Assembly (NCBI GenBank): GCA_024509875.1 | Contig: JAMPIV010012257.1 | Span: 310,001-374,000 of the forward strand | Length of the DNA: 64,000 bases | From: Oreohelix idahoensis | Lineage: Eukaryota; Mollusca; Gastropoda; Stylommatophora; Oreohelicidae | Direction: 5' to 3' | In this document: positions 24,109 to 36,634 of the stretch, piece after piece | Position numbering within the stretch: position 1 is the first letter of the stretch | How the letters are laid out: each line of letters opens with the position of its first letter | Made by a program: the position numbers and the translations under genes | The notes under the pieces: generated by a model | Told to the model about the DNA's origin: nothing | Database searches by the model: none | The model's input: the letters and a program-made list of their open reading frames with translations, nothing else

Positions 24109-24993
24109 TGTAAAAATTGTAAGATGAACAATCATGACACTGACCGTTGCAGAAGGAACCCTATAGTTATGGCGACCCTTCAGGTCAGGTCGACCTCAAG
24201 AAAGGAGGAGGATATTATGTTAGATACCACTCCAGAAGAGATGAGGAAGGCACAGGCTGGGGACAAGACCCTCAAGCCTTGTTTCAGGAAATTGTCAACT
24301 TGTCATACAACTCCAGGCAAGGGAGATTTTTACATGAAAAACAAGTTGATGTATAGGAAGACTGGAGCTAGATCCAAAGGTCAGGGACAGCTGGTACTTC
24401 CTAAAAGATATAGGACAGATTTAATAAGGAGCCTACATGTGAAACCAGATGGGGACCATGAAAAAATAGGTACCATCATCCAAAAGGTGGCTCACAATTA
24501 TTATTGGCCCAAGGCAAGATGGGACATTGAGAATTTTGTAGAAAGGTGTAGCATAGCACATGAGGGAACACCCACAAGTGGGAACATGGATCAGGACCTG
24601 GACACGCCAAGGGGTAAAACTAGGCCTGAAAATACGAAGAAAAATAAATTTGATAAAGTGGACCAAAGGGAATGGGAAGCCCCTTTTCACGGACAAGCTT
24701 CACTTAACTGTTTTACAATGGCCACTATGCGGAGAGTGCAAAAAGATGTCTTACCCCAGGATAAGCCGAAAATCCCTCAATCGGACTTAAACAAACTGGA
24801 GGAAGAGGATGTAGAGAGGAAATCTCTCATCAAGAATTTTAAGTGGGGAGAAAGCCCCAAAAGGAAAATTGGTAGCGGTCGTTTTATGCACGAAAATTCT
24901 GGGAAGAAAAATCATCACTATAGAGCTTCGAGTGGAAGAGACCATGCCGGTGCATGGACAAAGAGGTCCACAAAATTAAAGGTCCATATGTAG
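24109..24993 (+). pseudogene. pol: Zinc knuckle, pre-integrase linker and altered integrase zinc domain, copy 1
   Basis: In frame with gag after the TGA, this begins with a CCHC zinc knuckle (C, +3 C, +8 H, +13 C). The next recognisable segment, KPCFRKL to YMKNKLMYRKTG and LVLPKRYRTDLI, aligns with residues near 545-600 of the intact protein at 45010-48006. The protease expected between the two is missing. The integrase zinc finger keeps both His but has lost the second Cys of CxxC. The following 120 or so codons bear no resemblance to the integrase core, and no D-D-E triad is visible. The ATG at 24124 could start a separate 289-residue frame, intact in both array copies. Confidence 0.7.
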
Positions 24994-25445
24994 CTCTGTT
25001 AAGAACGTGGACGGATGAAAAAGCAGAGGAAAATATTACATCCTCATACCAATATGTAAATGAGCTGACCACTCGTTTAAAAACTGGCTGGAAACTTGCC
25101 AATGAAAATTTAAAACAAGCCAGGAAGAAACATGCTGCTTATTATAACAGGAAGGCAAAAGACAGAGATTTGGCTGTGGGAGAGAAGGTACTGCTTCTTT
25201 TGCCCGGAAATCAGAATAAGTTACAAATTGGATGGCAAGGTCCATATACAGTTTTAGAGAAGGTGTCTAGAACCAATTATAAGATAGATAAGAAGGGGAA
25301 AGAAAAAAATCTATCATGTGAATCTCCTGAAGAAATACTTGGAAAGAGAACATCAGGAAGAGACACACTTGTTGACCTTGTCCATTGCTATGGAGATGAA
25401 GAAGGAACCACTTTCATCATTTGGATATCCATTACATCCCTGTGA
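24954..25445 (+). pseudogene. pol: Integrase C-terminal (GPY/F) region, copy 1
   Basis: The frame aligns with the last part of the intact integrase. It contains TDEKAEENITSSYQYVNEL, KARKK-type basic text and IGWQGPYTVLEKVSRTNYKI, the GPY/F signature of Ty3/gypsy integrases. It overlaps the preceding frame and loses register near the NLLKKYLE motif, which continues in the next frame. The D-D-E core upstream is absent, so integrase from this copy cannot be active. Confidence 0.75.
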
Positions 25446-25932
25446 GACAGCGGCACAGGTGAAAATCAGTACGCATTTAACGAAAAATCAGAAGGAGAGA
25501 GTGCAACAGGTTCTAGATAATCATACAAAGGTGTTAACAGACCGACCAGGGCATACAAACCCATTGGAATATGATATGAAACTGATAAACCCCACACCTG
25601 TATGTATGAAACCATATTCGATTCCTTTTGCTAAGGAGAAAGCTTTGAAGGAAGAGACAGACTATTTGTTGAAGGAAGGAATTATTTCACACAGTGAATC
25701 GTCGTATAGTTCCGGTGTTGTACTCTTAAGGAAGCCCTCTGGAGAACATAGACTCTGTATAGATTACAGGAGACTGAATGCTATTACAGAAGGACAGGTG
25801 GATCCATTGCCGGATACAAATCAGTTGTTTGCCAGACTAAATAAAGCTAAATATTTCTCAAAAGTGGATCTGAGTAAAGGATACTATCAGATTCCAGAAA
25901 AACCTGAGATCAGACAAAATTGTTGGATGTAA
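25318..25932 (+). pseudogene. pol: Integrase tail fused in frame to partial reverse transcriptase, copy 1
   Basis: The first codons read NLLKKYLERE, matching the integrase C-terminal NLLKRYLEKP of the element at 45 kb. The same frame runs without a stop into the reverse transcriptase N-terminus: LTDRPGHTNPLEYDM, then a PYSIPFAKEKALKEE fingers segment, VVLLRKPSGEHRLCIDYRRLN and KVDLSKGYYQIP. Integrase therefore precedes reverse transcriptase, the Gmr1-type order. The frame ends soon after GYYQIP, and the catalytic YxDD, thumb and RNase H are missing. About 450 bp of eroded sequence follow before the polypurine tract. Confidence 0.82.
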
Positions 25933-26377
25933 ACATTTCGGAGGAACGTAATGAATCCCTGAGTTGCCTCTTTGATTGAGGATATTCCGAATGTTTCATA
26001 CAGGCTAATAAGAGGATTATGGGATCCACTACGAAAACTCTGCTATCACCAGATACATGTTATCTCCTCATAACGTACATTTTGAGGGAAATATAATGTT
26101 CTCTGGACATGTCATTGCGCAGACTCAGAGAAGAGAAATGGTGAATACGGGTTGCGAAGCAGCATTAAGACAAGCAGTCACACTTGCGGCTGTTCAGTAA
26201 CATAACCGAAATATATTATTGGTTGTAGAAGTCTGAGACAGATTTAATGAGTAGTGCCTACTCTGAATGGACCCAACTACATAAAACCATGATAGCACAA
26301 CAGCAGAGTAAAGTCAAGTTGACTTACATTTATCTATGTGTATATAGAATAAAGGACTGACATAAGATGTCTGTTTT

Positions 26378-26391
26378 AAGAGGGGAGGATT
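26378..26391 (+). promoter_or_regulatory. Polypurine tract before LTR 2
   Basis: AAGAGGGGAGGAT precedes the TG of LTR 2. It is the plus-strand primer used in LTR retrotransposon replication. The identical tract precedes LTR 3 at about 32877-32890. Confidence 0.8.
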
Positions 26392-27693
26392 TGTCGTGAG
26401 AAATTCTAATCCACATATATAAATTAAAAAGTAAATGTAAAGCCTAACAAATAAATTCTATAAAAGGAAGAAGAATGGTAAAGAACAGTGCTGTCACAAT
26501 GACAGTACTCGAAATCCCCTTTGTTTTATGCTTCGTCTGCAAATTGTAACGTTTCCACGTTAAATATAAGCCACTGCATAAATACATGCGTTTCCACAAC
26601 CCAATAAAACGTGTACTGCAGTTCTAAGAAAAACCTTGAGATACGCAAGTGATTAATGACCTAAATTAATCCTAACATTAATTATACTACGTTACCAAAA
26701 CGAACGAACAGATGGACTAAGATGGAAAGAAGGGAGGGCTGAAGGCAGCAACGCATGCAACACTAAACACGCGTCTCGCTATTAATGCCACCCCCAACAA
26801 GCGTAACGCGATATACAATTACTACTATCACGCGTGTAAGGCCACATGCACTAACTTTTTTTCAGACGGACAGTGATAAAAACACTACCCTTCCCAGAGT
26901 TAGGTTTTAAAAAACCTGGAAAACGCTTATTAGGAAAGATGACATTAGATGGATTTACGTTTGAAAACATGACAGTACCCAGACACCACATGGGGATTGA
27001 AGTGAACAGGAGGTGGTAGAAAATGCACATTTTGAACGCAGCCACCTAGCTCCCTTAGATTGAGATATTTGGATTCCTTAGGGCTTGCTGACACAGAATA
27101 TGTTAAGTGTTACGCAAATAGTCCAGGAATTAATAAATTATAGGCAAAAGAAAATAATGAGGGTGTCAGACAACCTAAAAACTCGGAGTCGCTCAATGGC
27201 AGAATTTTAAACCACTATTGTACGGAAATAGGCCACAAGTTATATTTGAATTGATTGGATGGAATGATATGTAAGGCTAAACACGATTAGTCGGACTATA
27301 AATGCTATCTTTTGTTGTCAAGGGAGACGGAAGTAAGAGTACTTTTTTTCAAACGAGGGGGTAGAAATGGCCTGATTGGTTAGGTCTGTTAATATAGTTA
27401 ATTGATAGCGTTAGTTCGAGACCACTAGTTCAAATAAGCTTGATAAAGCAACAGTGCGTTGGAGCCAGCTCATATTTTTGCTAAATAAAAGCCTGGAACA
27501 TAAGCAGATGGGAATTTGTGCCAGTATTTGTGCCTACATTCATTGCTAGTCAACGTATCTGTGTTTATTTCCTTGAATGTGGTAGGTTGAAATATTTGAT
27601 CTCTTTTTAATAAAAATTGAATGTACATTGATAATTTATGTCTGTATATGTGTGCAGTTCAGTAGCGAACATAAGGCAAGGCCTATATATATT

Positions 27694-27871
<178 letters not shown>

Positions 27872-28671
27872 CAGAAGGTGTCGGAGAAAAGTCAAACTAC
27901 ATGGAATTATCACATAGTACACTGACACCTACCTTATGATATGGAAGGACTTATAGCTGAAAGTGCAGAGGCGTAGTAACCATTAGGGAGGTTAATACTG
28001 GAGTAAACTGCTTCAGAAGAAGATAGCAGTTAAACTAAAGCTCTGAACTCTGTGTTTGTGATGTATTGTGCTCAGTCTAGTCAGATAGTATAAATTGGTT
28101 CTGAAGTAGGAGGTACATCCTTCTTGTTTCAGGGACTGTGGTCCTAGTTATTGAAGCCGCACCTGGTCTGAGCGTTTGCTGAATCCAGAGGCTACAACAT
28201 ACTCTTTGGCCCCTGTAGTAACCAGTGAGGTGTCTTCAGAACCAGTGAAGAAGTCTAGCAGAGGAGTCTTTGCCTGCCGCCATCACGAAAGTTAAGCCCT
28301 TCGTGGCCAACAGAGCTCAACAATTTGTACCCCTCCTTTTAAAATGAATTGTATTAATTAAAGAGGGGCAATTAATTGTTTTAATGTTCGGAACTGAGAC
28401 CATCTCCAATACTAGTTCCAACATACACAAGCACATGCAGTCATGATGACCAATAAGAACATATCTTGAAGAACAAAACCAGTATTACCTCATATTACCA
28501 CATCACAACTCACACACATAGATTACTAATATTGTATGTCAATGCAAAGACCACATTTATATCTGTGTACATAATATTTGTAATTACATGTTATAATATT
28601 GCCTGGTTCACTGTGTAGTTGAATCAGGATCACTATTGTAGAAAAAAATCAATACATCTGTATATATCTGA

Positions 28672-28950
28672 GGGAGCCGCGCTGGTGTAATGGCTTCGGC
28701 GTTGTACTGGCGACCAGGTGTTCATGGTTCAAACCCGGGCGTCGGCGTTTGAAGAAATGTATACGGCCGGAAATTTGACTGAATAGCCTGAACGGCTCCT
28801 GTGATAAACCCTCTGTGGATGGGAAGGAGCGAAGCTCCTGACCGGGTTGGAAGGAAAGTCCTCAGGTTCCCCAGCCTCGCAATGACATGTCATTGGGCCG
28901 AAGGGCTGAAAGCCTAAGTGCCGCTGGTTAAGAAAAAAAAAAAAAAAAAA
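28672..28950 (+). mobile_element. tRNA-derived SINE inserted in LTR 2
   Basis: A tRNA-like head carries an A-box region (CTGGTGTAATGGCTTCGG) and a B box (GGTTCAAACCCGGG). An unrelated body and a run of about 18 A follow. The 12-bp duplication GTATATATCTGA flanks it (28660-28671 and 28951-28962). LTR 1 and LTR 3 have the uninterrupted site, which proves both the insertion and its recency relative to the array. A LINE supplies the machinery in trans. Confidence 0.95.
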
Positions 28951-29487
28951 GTATATATCTGAAATTTATCATTGAATCTTTTAAGATAGTCTTCTAGAGT
29001 GTTGACTGTTTGTGAGTGTCACAGTATTGTCAAGTGTGGTGGAATAATTAAATTGTTTATCTGTTGTTGTTGTGGTGACTTACACTTCATCATTTGCATA
29101 ACCCTAGACATATAACGTTGCCAACACAATATTCCAGAATAATTCTGACTGAGATATAAATATGTGGCAGTAAGTAAGGTTATCTGTAAAACACTACACA
29201 TATTAGATACAGATACCTTCACAGCTGATCTCAGTCAGTACACTAAGTCCCTATAAGTATTTATATCATCCCACTTTACCACATATATTGGGGTCCGGTC
29301 CGGGATATTGAATCCTTTACTAGTATAAATATTGGGGGTAATTCACTTCAGGGAATATGAAAAGTTAAAAGGTATCCTTGGGTGGAATTAAATAAGGTTG
29401 AGCTCTTGGTGCCTGTTTTGTCCATTGGATATATAATTACAGATTATATTGTTTAGTTAGATATTTTATTTAATTACCTGATATAAA

Positions 29488-30561
29488 ATGGCGGACCTGG
29501 CCAAATTTCGATCTGCGGCTGTACAGACTGCAAAAGAGTTGGGATTAGATGGGCAAGTTATGATTACCTATGTCACTACTGAATGTGACAAATTTATTGA
29601 ACGCGAAAAAAGAAGATATGAGGCCGAAAGAAGGTTAGAGGCTGAAAAAGAAATTAAGAGGTTGCAGATTGAGGCTGACAAAGAGGCTAAAGCATTGGAG
29701 GCTGATAGGGAGATTAAGAGGCTCCAAGTAGAAGAACAAAAGGCAGAAAGGGAAGAGAAGAGATTAGCTGCAGAGAGGGAAGCAGAAAAGGAGGAGAAGA
29801 GATTACAAAGGGAACATGAGCTACGACTAAGGGAGTTTGAGTTTCAGGGCCATGCTCCTGAAAATGGTGCCAGTCCCTTTGCCTCTGATGCTACTGCTAC
29901 TCAGGGAGCCTCAACCTCAGCTATGAACTTTCATTTAGATCATTTTGTTGAGAAAGACGATGATATTGAGAGCTATATAAATAGATACGAATTATTAGCT
30001 ACCACATATGGGTTAGAGAGAGAAAGGTGCAGCTTAAAGTTATCTCAAGGACTTCGTGGGGCAGCTTATGAAGTTTTTGCCAAAATGCACAGAGATGATC
30101 AGGAAAATTATGACATGCTAAAGCAGGCTCTTTTGTTAAGATATGAGAAGAACGCAGAATTTTACAGGAAAAAATTTAGGAATGCTAAACTACTGTCAGG
30201 TGAAACCTATCACCAGTTCTCTGCACGGATAGAGACATACTTGGAGAAATGGACTTCTCTGGGGAAAACCCAAGATCTTAAGGAAATGGTCCTTATAGAA
30301 CAATTAAGAGAGTCCATGGCTCCAGACCTGAGAAAGTTTCTCATGGAACAAGGTGCAGAGAGGCTGGGTGAGTTGCTAAATGTTGCAGAAAGGTATCAGG
30401 CGGCTCAAGCAGAAGTATCAGGTAATAAAAAGAAACAGGTGGAAAATTTTAGGGCACCACAGAACTTTAATAAATTTGATCCTAGGGATCATAACAAAGG
30501 TAAGCACCAATTTGATAGGCCACGGTATGACAATAAAAATAAAAAACCCACAATTCGATGA
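29488..30561 (+). CDS. gag: Gag, array copy 2 (frameshifted near the end)
   Basis: It is nearly identical to the copy-1 Gag through residue 350: coiled coil, then SCAN-like capsid region. One F-to-Y change lies near residue 44. A one-base insertion in an A run near 30540 shifts the frame, so the protein ends at 357 residues with a short altered tail. The normal C-terminal basic text is in the next frame (to 30607), before the same TGA and zinc knuckle as in copy 1. Confidence 0.85.
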   Translation: MADLAKFRSAAVQTAKELGLDGQVMITYVTTECDKFIEREKRRYEAERRLEAEKEIKRLQIEADKEAKALEADREIKRLQVEEQKAEREEKRLAAEREAEKEEKRLQREHELRLREFEFQGHAPENGASPFASDATATQGASTSAMNFHLDHFVEKDDDIESYINRYELLATTYGLERERCSLKLSQGLRGAAYEVFAKMHRDDQENYDMLKQALLLRYEKNAEFYRKKFRNAKLLSGETYHQFSARIETYLEKWTSLGKTQDLKEMVLIEQLRESMAPDLRKFLMEQGAERLGELLNVAERYQAAQAEVSGNKKKQVENFRAPQNFNKFDPRDHNKGKHQFDRPRYDNKNKKPTIR

Positions 30562-30607
30562 AAGGAAATATGATGAAAGAAAATCTTACAACCAAGGAAA
30601 AAGGTGA

Positions 30608-31492
30608 TGTAAAAATTGTAAGATGAACAATCATGACACTGACCGTTGCAGAAGGAACCCTATAGTTATGGCGACCCTTCAGGTCAGGTCGACCTCAAGA
30701 AAGGAGGAGGATATTATGTTAGATACCACTCCAGAAGAGATGAGGAAGGCACAGGCTGGGGACAAGACCCTCAAGCCTTGTTTCAGGAAATTGTCAACTT
30801 GTCATACAACTCCAGGCAAGGGAGATTTTTACATGAAAAACAAGTTGATGTATAGGAAGACTGGAGCTAGATCCAAAGGTCAGGGACAGCTGGTACTTCC
30901 TAAAAGATATAGGACAGATTTAATAAGGAGCCTACATGTGAAACCAGATGGGGACCATGAAAAAATAGGTACCATCATCCAAAAGGTGGCTCACAATTAT
31001 TATTGGCCCAAGGCAAGATGGGACATTGAGAATTTTGTAGAAAGGTGTAGCATAGCACATGAGGGAACACCCACAAGTGGGAACATGGATCAGGACCTGG
31101 ACACGCCAAGGGGTAAAACTAGGCCTGAAAATACGAAGAAAAATAAATTTGATAAAGTGGACCAAAGGGAATGGGAAGCCCCTTTTCACGGACAAGCTTC
31201 ACTTAACTGTTTTACAATGGCCACTATGCGGAGAGTGCAAAAAGATGTCTTACCCCAGGATAAGCCGAAAATCCCTCAATCGGACTTAAACAAACTGGAG
31301 GAAGAGGATGTAGAGAGGAAATCTCTCATCAAGAATTTTAAGTGGGGAGAAAGCCCCAAAAGGAAAATTGGTAGCGGTCGTTTTATGCATGAAAATTCTG
31401 GGAAGAAAAATCATCACTATAGAGCTTCGAGTGGAAGAGACCATACCGGTGCATGGACAAAGAGGTCCACAAAATTAAAGGTCCATATGTAG
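30608..31492 (+). pseudogene. pol: Zinc knuckle to altered integrase, copy 2
   Basis: This duplicates 24109-24993 with two or three substitutions. The missing protease, the degraded integrase zinc finger and the absent catalytic core are shared by both copies, so these lesions are older than the array duplication. Confidence 0.7.
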
Positions 31493-31923
31493 CTCTGTTA
31501 AGAACGTGGACGGATGAAAAAGCAGAGGAAAATATTACATCCTCATACCAATATGTAAATGAGCTGACCACTCGTTTAAAAACTGGCTGGAAACTTGCCA
31601 ATGAAAATTTAAAACAAGCCAGGAAGAAACATGCTGCTTATTATAACAGGAAGGCAAAAGACAGAGATTTGGCTGTGGGAGAGAAGGTACTGCTTCTTTT
31701 GCCCGGAAATCAGAATAAGTTACAAATTGGATGGCAAGGTCCATATACAGTTTTAGAGAAGGTGTCTAGAACCAATTATAAGATAGATAAGAAGGGGAAA
31801 GAAAAAAATCTATCATGTGAATCTCCTGAAGAAATACTTGGAAAGAGAACATCAGGAAGAGACACACTTGTTGACCTTGTCCATTGCTATGGAGATGAAG
31901 AAGGAACCACTTTCATCATTTGA
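31453..31923 (+). pseudogene. pol: Integrase C-terminal region, copy 2
   Basis: It is a duplicate of 24954-25445 with the same GPY/F motif. One base change (TGG to TGA, near 31921) ends the frame a few codons earlier than in copy 1. Confidence 0.72.
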
Positions 31924-32431
31924 ATATCCATTACATCCCTGTGAGACAGCGGCACAGGTGAAAATCAGTACGCATTTAACGAAAAATCAGAAGGAGAGAG
32001 TGCAACAGGTTCTAGATAATCATACAAAGGTGTTAACAGACCGACCAGGGCATACAAACCCATTGGAATATGATATGAAACTGATAAACCCCACACCTGT
32101 ATGTATGAAACCATATTCGATTCCTTTTGCTAAGGAGAAAGCTTTGAAGGAAGAGATAGACTATTTGTTGAAGGAAGGAATTATTTCACACAGTGAATCG
32201 TCGTATAGTTCCGGTGTTGTACTCTTAAGGAAGCCCTCTGGAGAACATAGACTCTGTATAGATTACAGGAGACTGAATGCTATTACAGAAGGACAGGTGG
32301 ATCCATTGCCGGATACAAATCAGTTGTTTGCCAGACTAAATAAAGCTAAATATTTCTCAAAAGTGGATCTGAGTAAAGGATACTATCAGATTCCAGAAAA
32401 ACCTGAGATCAGACAAAATTGTTGGATGTAA
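31817..32431 (+). pseudogene. pol: Integrase tail fused to partial reverse transcriptase, copy 2
   Basis: It is a duplicate of 25318-25932 with the same uninterrupted passage from NLLKKYLE into the reverse transcriptase fingers and the same truncation after GYYQIP. Two amino-acid differences from copy 1 are visible (G/E near residue 36, T/I near 114). Confidence 0.8.
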
Positions 32432-33966
32432 ACATTTCGGAGGAACGTAATGAATCCCTGAGTTGCCTCTTTGATTGAGGATATTCCGAATGTTTCATAC
32501 AGGCTAATAAGAGGATTATGGGATCCACTACGAAAACTCTGCTATCACCAGATACATGTTATCTCCTCATAACGTACATTTTGAGGGAAATATAATGTTC
32601 TCTGGACATGTCATTGCGCAGACTCAGAGAAGAGAAATGGTGAATACGGGTTGCGAAGCAGCATTAAGACAAGCAGTCACACTTGCGGCTGTTCAGTAAC
32701 ATAACCGAAATATATTATTGGTTGTAGAAGTCTGAGACAGATTTAATGAGTAGTGCCTACTCTGAATGGACCCAACTACATAAAACCATGATAGCACAAC
32801 AGCAGAGTAAAGTCAAGTTGACTTACATTTATCTATGTGTATATAGAATAAAGGACTGACATAAGATGTCTGTTTTAAGAGGGGAGGATTTGTCGTGAGA
32901 AATTCTAATCCAGATATATAAATGAAAAAGTAAATGTAAAGCCTAACAAATAAATTCTATAAAAGGAAGAAGAATGGTAAAGAACAGTGCTGTCACAATG
33001 ACAGTACTCGAAATCCCCTTTGTTTTATGCTTCGTCTGCAAATTGTAACGTTTCCACGTTAAATATAAGCCACTGCATAAATACATGCGTTTCCACAACC
33101 CAATAAAACGTGTACTGCAGTTCTAAGAAAAACCTTGAGATACGCAAGTGATTAATGACCTAAATTAATCCTAACATTAATTATACTACGTTACCAAAAC
33201 GAACGAACAGATGGACTAAGATGGAAAGAAGGGAGGGCTGAAGGCAGCAACGCATGCAACACTAAACACGCGTCTCGCTATTAATGCCACCCCCAACAAG
33301 CGTAACGCGATATACAATTACTACTATCACGCGTGTAAGGCCACATGCACTAACTTTTTTTCAGACGGACAGTGATAAAAACACTACCCTTCCCAGAGTT
33401 AGGTTTTAAAAAACCTGGAAAACGCTTATTAGGAAAGATGACATTAGATGGATTTACGTTTGAAAACATGACAGTACCCAGACACCACATGGGGATTGAA
33501 GTGAACAGGAGGTGGTAGAAAATGCATATTTTGAACGCAGCCACCTAGCTCCCTTAGATTGAGATATTTGGATTCCTTAGGGCTTGCTGACACAGAATAT
33601 GTTAAGTGTTACGCAAATAGTCCAGGAATTAATAAATTATAGGCAAAAGAAAATAATGAGGGTGTCAGACAACCTAAAAACTCGGAGTCGCTCACTGGCA
33701 GAATTTTAAACCACTATTGTACGGAAATAGGCCACAAGTTATATTTGAATTGATTGGATGGAATGATATGTAAGGCTAAACACGATTAGTCGGACTATAA
33801 ATGCTATCTTTTGTTGTCAAGGGAGACGGAAGTAAGAGTACTTTTTTTCAAACGAGGGGGTAGAAATGGCCTGATTGGTTAGGTCTGTTAATATAGTTAA
33901 TTGATAGCGTTAGTTCGAGACCACTAGTTCAAATAAGCTTGATAAAGCAACAGTGCGTTGGAGCCA

Positions 33967-34364
33967 CTATCCTGTTCTCACTGTTCTAGTCTACTATCAT
34001 TCACTGGACACAGTATTAAGGTCCTAAGGGTCTTGTTGGATTCGGCCTATACTGCTTGATAGAAATACAACAGAAGTGATTGCGTCATTAATAGGCTGAA
34101 CTGCCCATGGAGGACTTCTGGTGTCGTGTATTGTGGTTCGCACTATTGACCTGCCATTGAAACATCATTTTTGATGATGCGTAGATGGCAGAGCGGATAG
34201 TGTGATTCGCTTGCATGGCTAGGCGGGGTTGTCGCACGGAAGGTCCAGTGTTCAAATCCTGGGTAAGCCACTCATGTCTGTTGTTTTTCTGTTGTCTGGT
34301 GTTCTACTTCTTTATTTCCTGCGAGTGCCTGATAACATACCTTTATATTTGTTTCATATTAATT
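33967..34364 (+). mobile_element. SINE-like insertion in LTR 3
   Basis: The 398-bp insertion is flanked by the 13-bp duplication TGCGTTGGAGCCA (33954-33966 and 34365-34377). LTR 1 and LTR 2 show the empty site. A tRNA-like block at about 34183-34262 has an A-box-like TGGCAGAGCGG and a B-box-like GTGTTCAAATCCTGG. It is preceded by about 215 bp of unrecognised sequence, which is unusual because tRNA-derived SINEs normally start with the tRNA-like head. It may be a composite or dimeric SINE. Confidence 0.75.
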
Positions 34365-34591
34365 TGCGTTGGAGCCAGCTCATATTTTTGCTAAATAAAA
34401 GCCTGGAACATAAGCAGATGGGAATTTGTGCCAGTATTTGTGCCTACATTCATTGCTAGTCAACGTATCTGTGTTTATTTCCTTGAATGTGGTAGGTTGA
34501 AATATTTGATCTCTTTTTAATGAAAATTGAATGTACATTGATAATTTATGTCTGTATATGTGTGCAGTTCAGTAGCGAACATAAGGCAAGG

Positions 34592-35135
<544 letters not shown>

Positions 35136-36278
35136 CTCCAACCTGAACAGAAGGTGTCGGAGAAAAGTCAAACTACATGGAATTACCACATAGTACACTG
35201 ACACCTACCTTATGATATGGAAGGACTTATAGCTGAAAGTGCAGAGGCGTAGTAACCATTAGGGAGGTTAATACTGGAGTAAACTGCTTCAGAAGAAGAT
35301 AGCAGTTAAACTAAAGCTCTGAACTCTGTGTTTGTGATGTATTGTGCTCAGTCTAGTCAGATAGTATAAATTGGTTCTGAAGTAGGAGGTACATCCTTCT
35401 TGTTTCAGGGACTGTGGTCCTAGTTATTGAAGCCGCACCTGGTCTGAGCGTTTGCTGAATCCAGAGGCTACAACATACTCTTTGGCCCCTGTAGTAACCA
35501 GTGAGGTGTCTTCAGAACCAGTGAAGAAGTCTAGCAGAGGAGTCTTTGCCTGCCGCCATCACGAAAGTTAAGCCCTTCGTGGCCAACAGAGCTCAACAAT
35601 TTGTACCCCTCCTTTTAAAATGAATTGTATTAATTAAAGAGGGGCAATTAATTGTTGTTTTAATGTTCGGAACTGAGACCATCTCCAATACTAGTTCCAA
35701 CATACACAAGACATGCAGTCATGATGACCAATAAGAACATATCTTGAAGAACAAAAACCAGTATTACCTCATATTACCACATCACAACTCACACACATAG
35801 ATTACTAATATTGTATGTCAATGCAAAGACCACATTTATATCTGTGTACATAATATTTGTAATTACATGTTATAATATTGCCTGGTTCACTGTGTAGTTG
35901 AATCAGGATCACTATTGTAGAAAAAATCAATACATCTGTATATATCTGAAATTTATCATTGAATCTTTTAAGATAGTCTTCTAGAGTGTTGACTGTTTGT
36001 GAGTGTCACAGTATTGTCAAGTGTGGTGGAATAATTAAATTGTTTATCTGTTGTTGTTGTGGTGACTTACACTTCATCATTTGCATAACCCTAGACATAT
36101 AACGTTGCCAACACAATATTCCAGAATAATTCTGACTGAGATATAAATATGTGGCAGTAAGTAAGGTTATCTGTAAAACACTACACATATTAGATACAGA
36201 TACCTTCACAGCTGATCTCAGTCAGTACACTAAGTCCCTATAAGTATTTATATCATCCCACATTACCACACACGGGAG

Positions 36279-36603
36279 AAACGGGTGACAGGTCTAACAC
36301 AGACGACGTAGACCGAGAAAAGATATACGTCGTCAAGAAACCCGGACATGACAGTGCACCAAACCATCAGGACATGCAGCTCATAAAGCACAACATAGTT
36401 ATTTTCATGCCATGTTTTGGCGGGTTTCGTGCTCGTATTTAAAATATTTTTTAAAATATATTAACTTGAATTAAATTACATACTTCCCTGACTAATTTCA
36501 TTCTAGGCAGTGTGCAAAGTGCAAACGATCTGCAATTCTCTGACTATTGATAAAGTTACAAGGCCATCCTTATTCTGGAATCCCCAAGGTATAGAGACAC
36601 CCC

Positions 36604-36634
<31 letters not shown>

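Noticed and set aside
28672..28760. Candidate tRNA gene (A and B boxes)
   Set aside because: It is the head of a SINE with poly-A tail and target duplication; the cloverleaf is not complete. The tRNA-like heads at 6600, 34183, 56430, 56860 and 57350 were rejected for the same reason.
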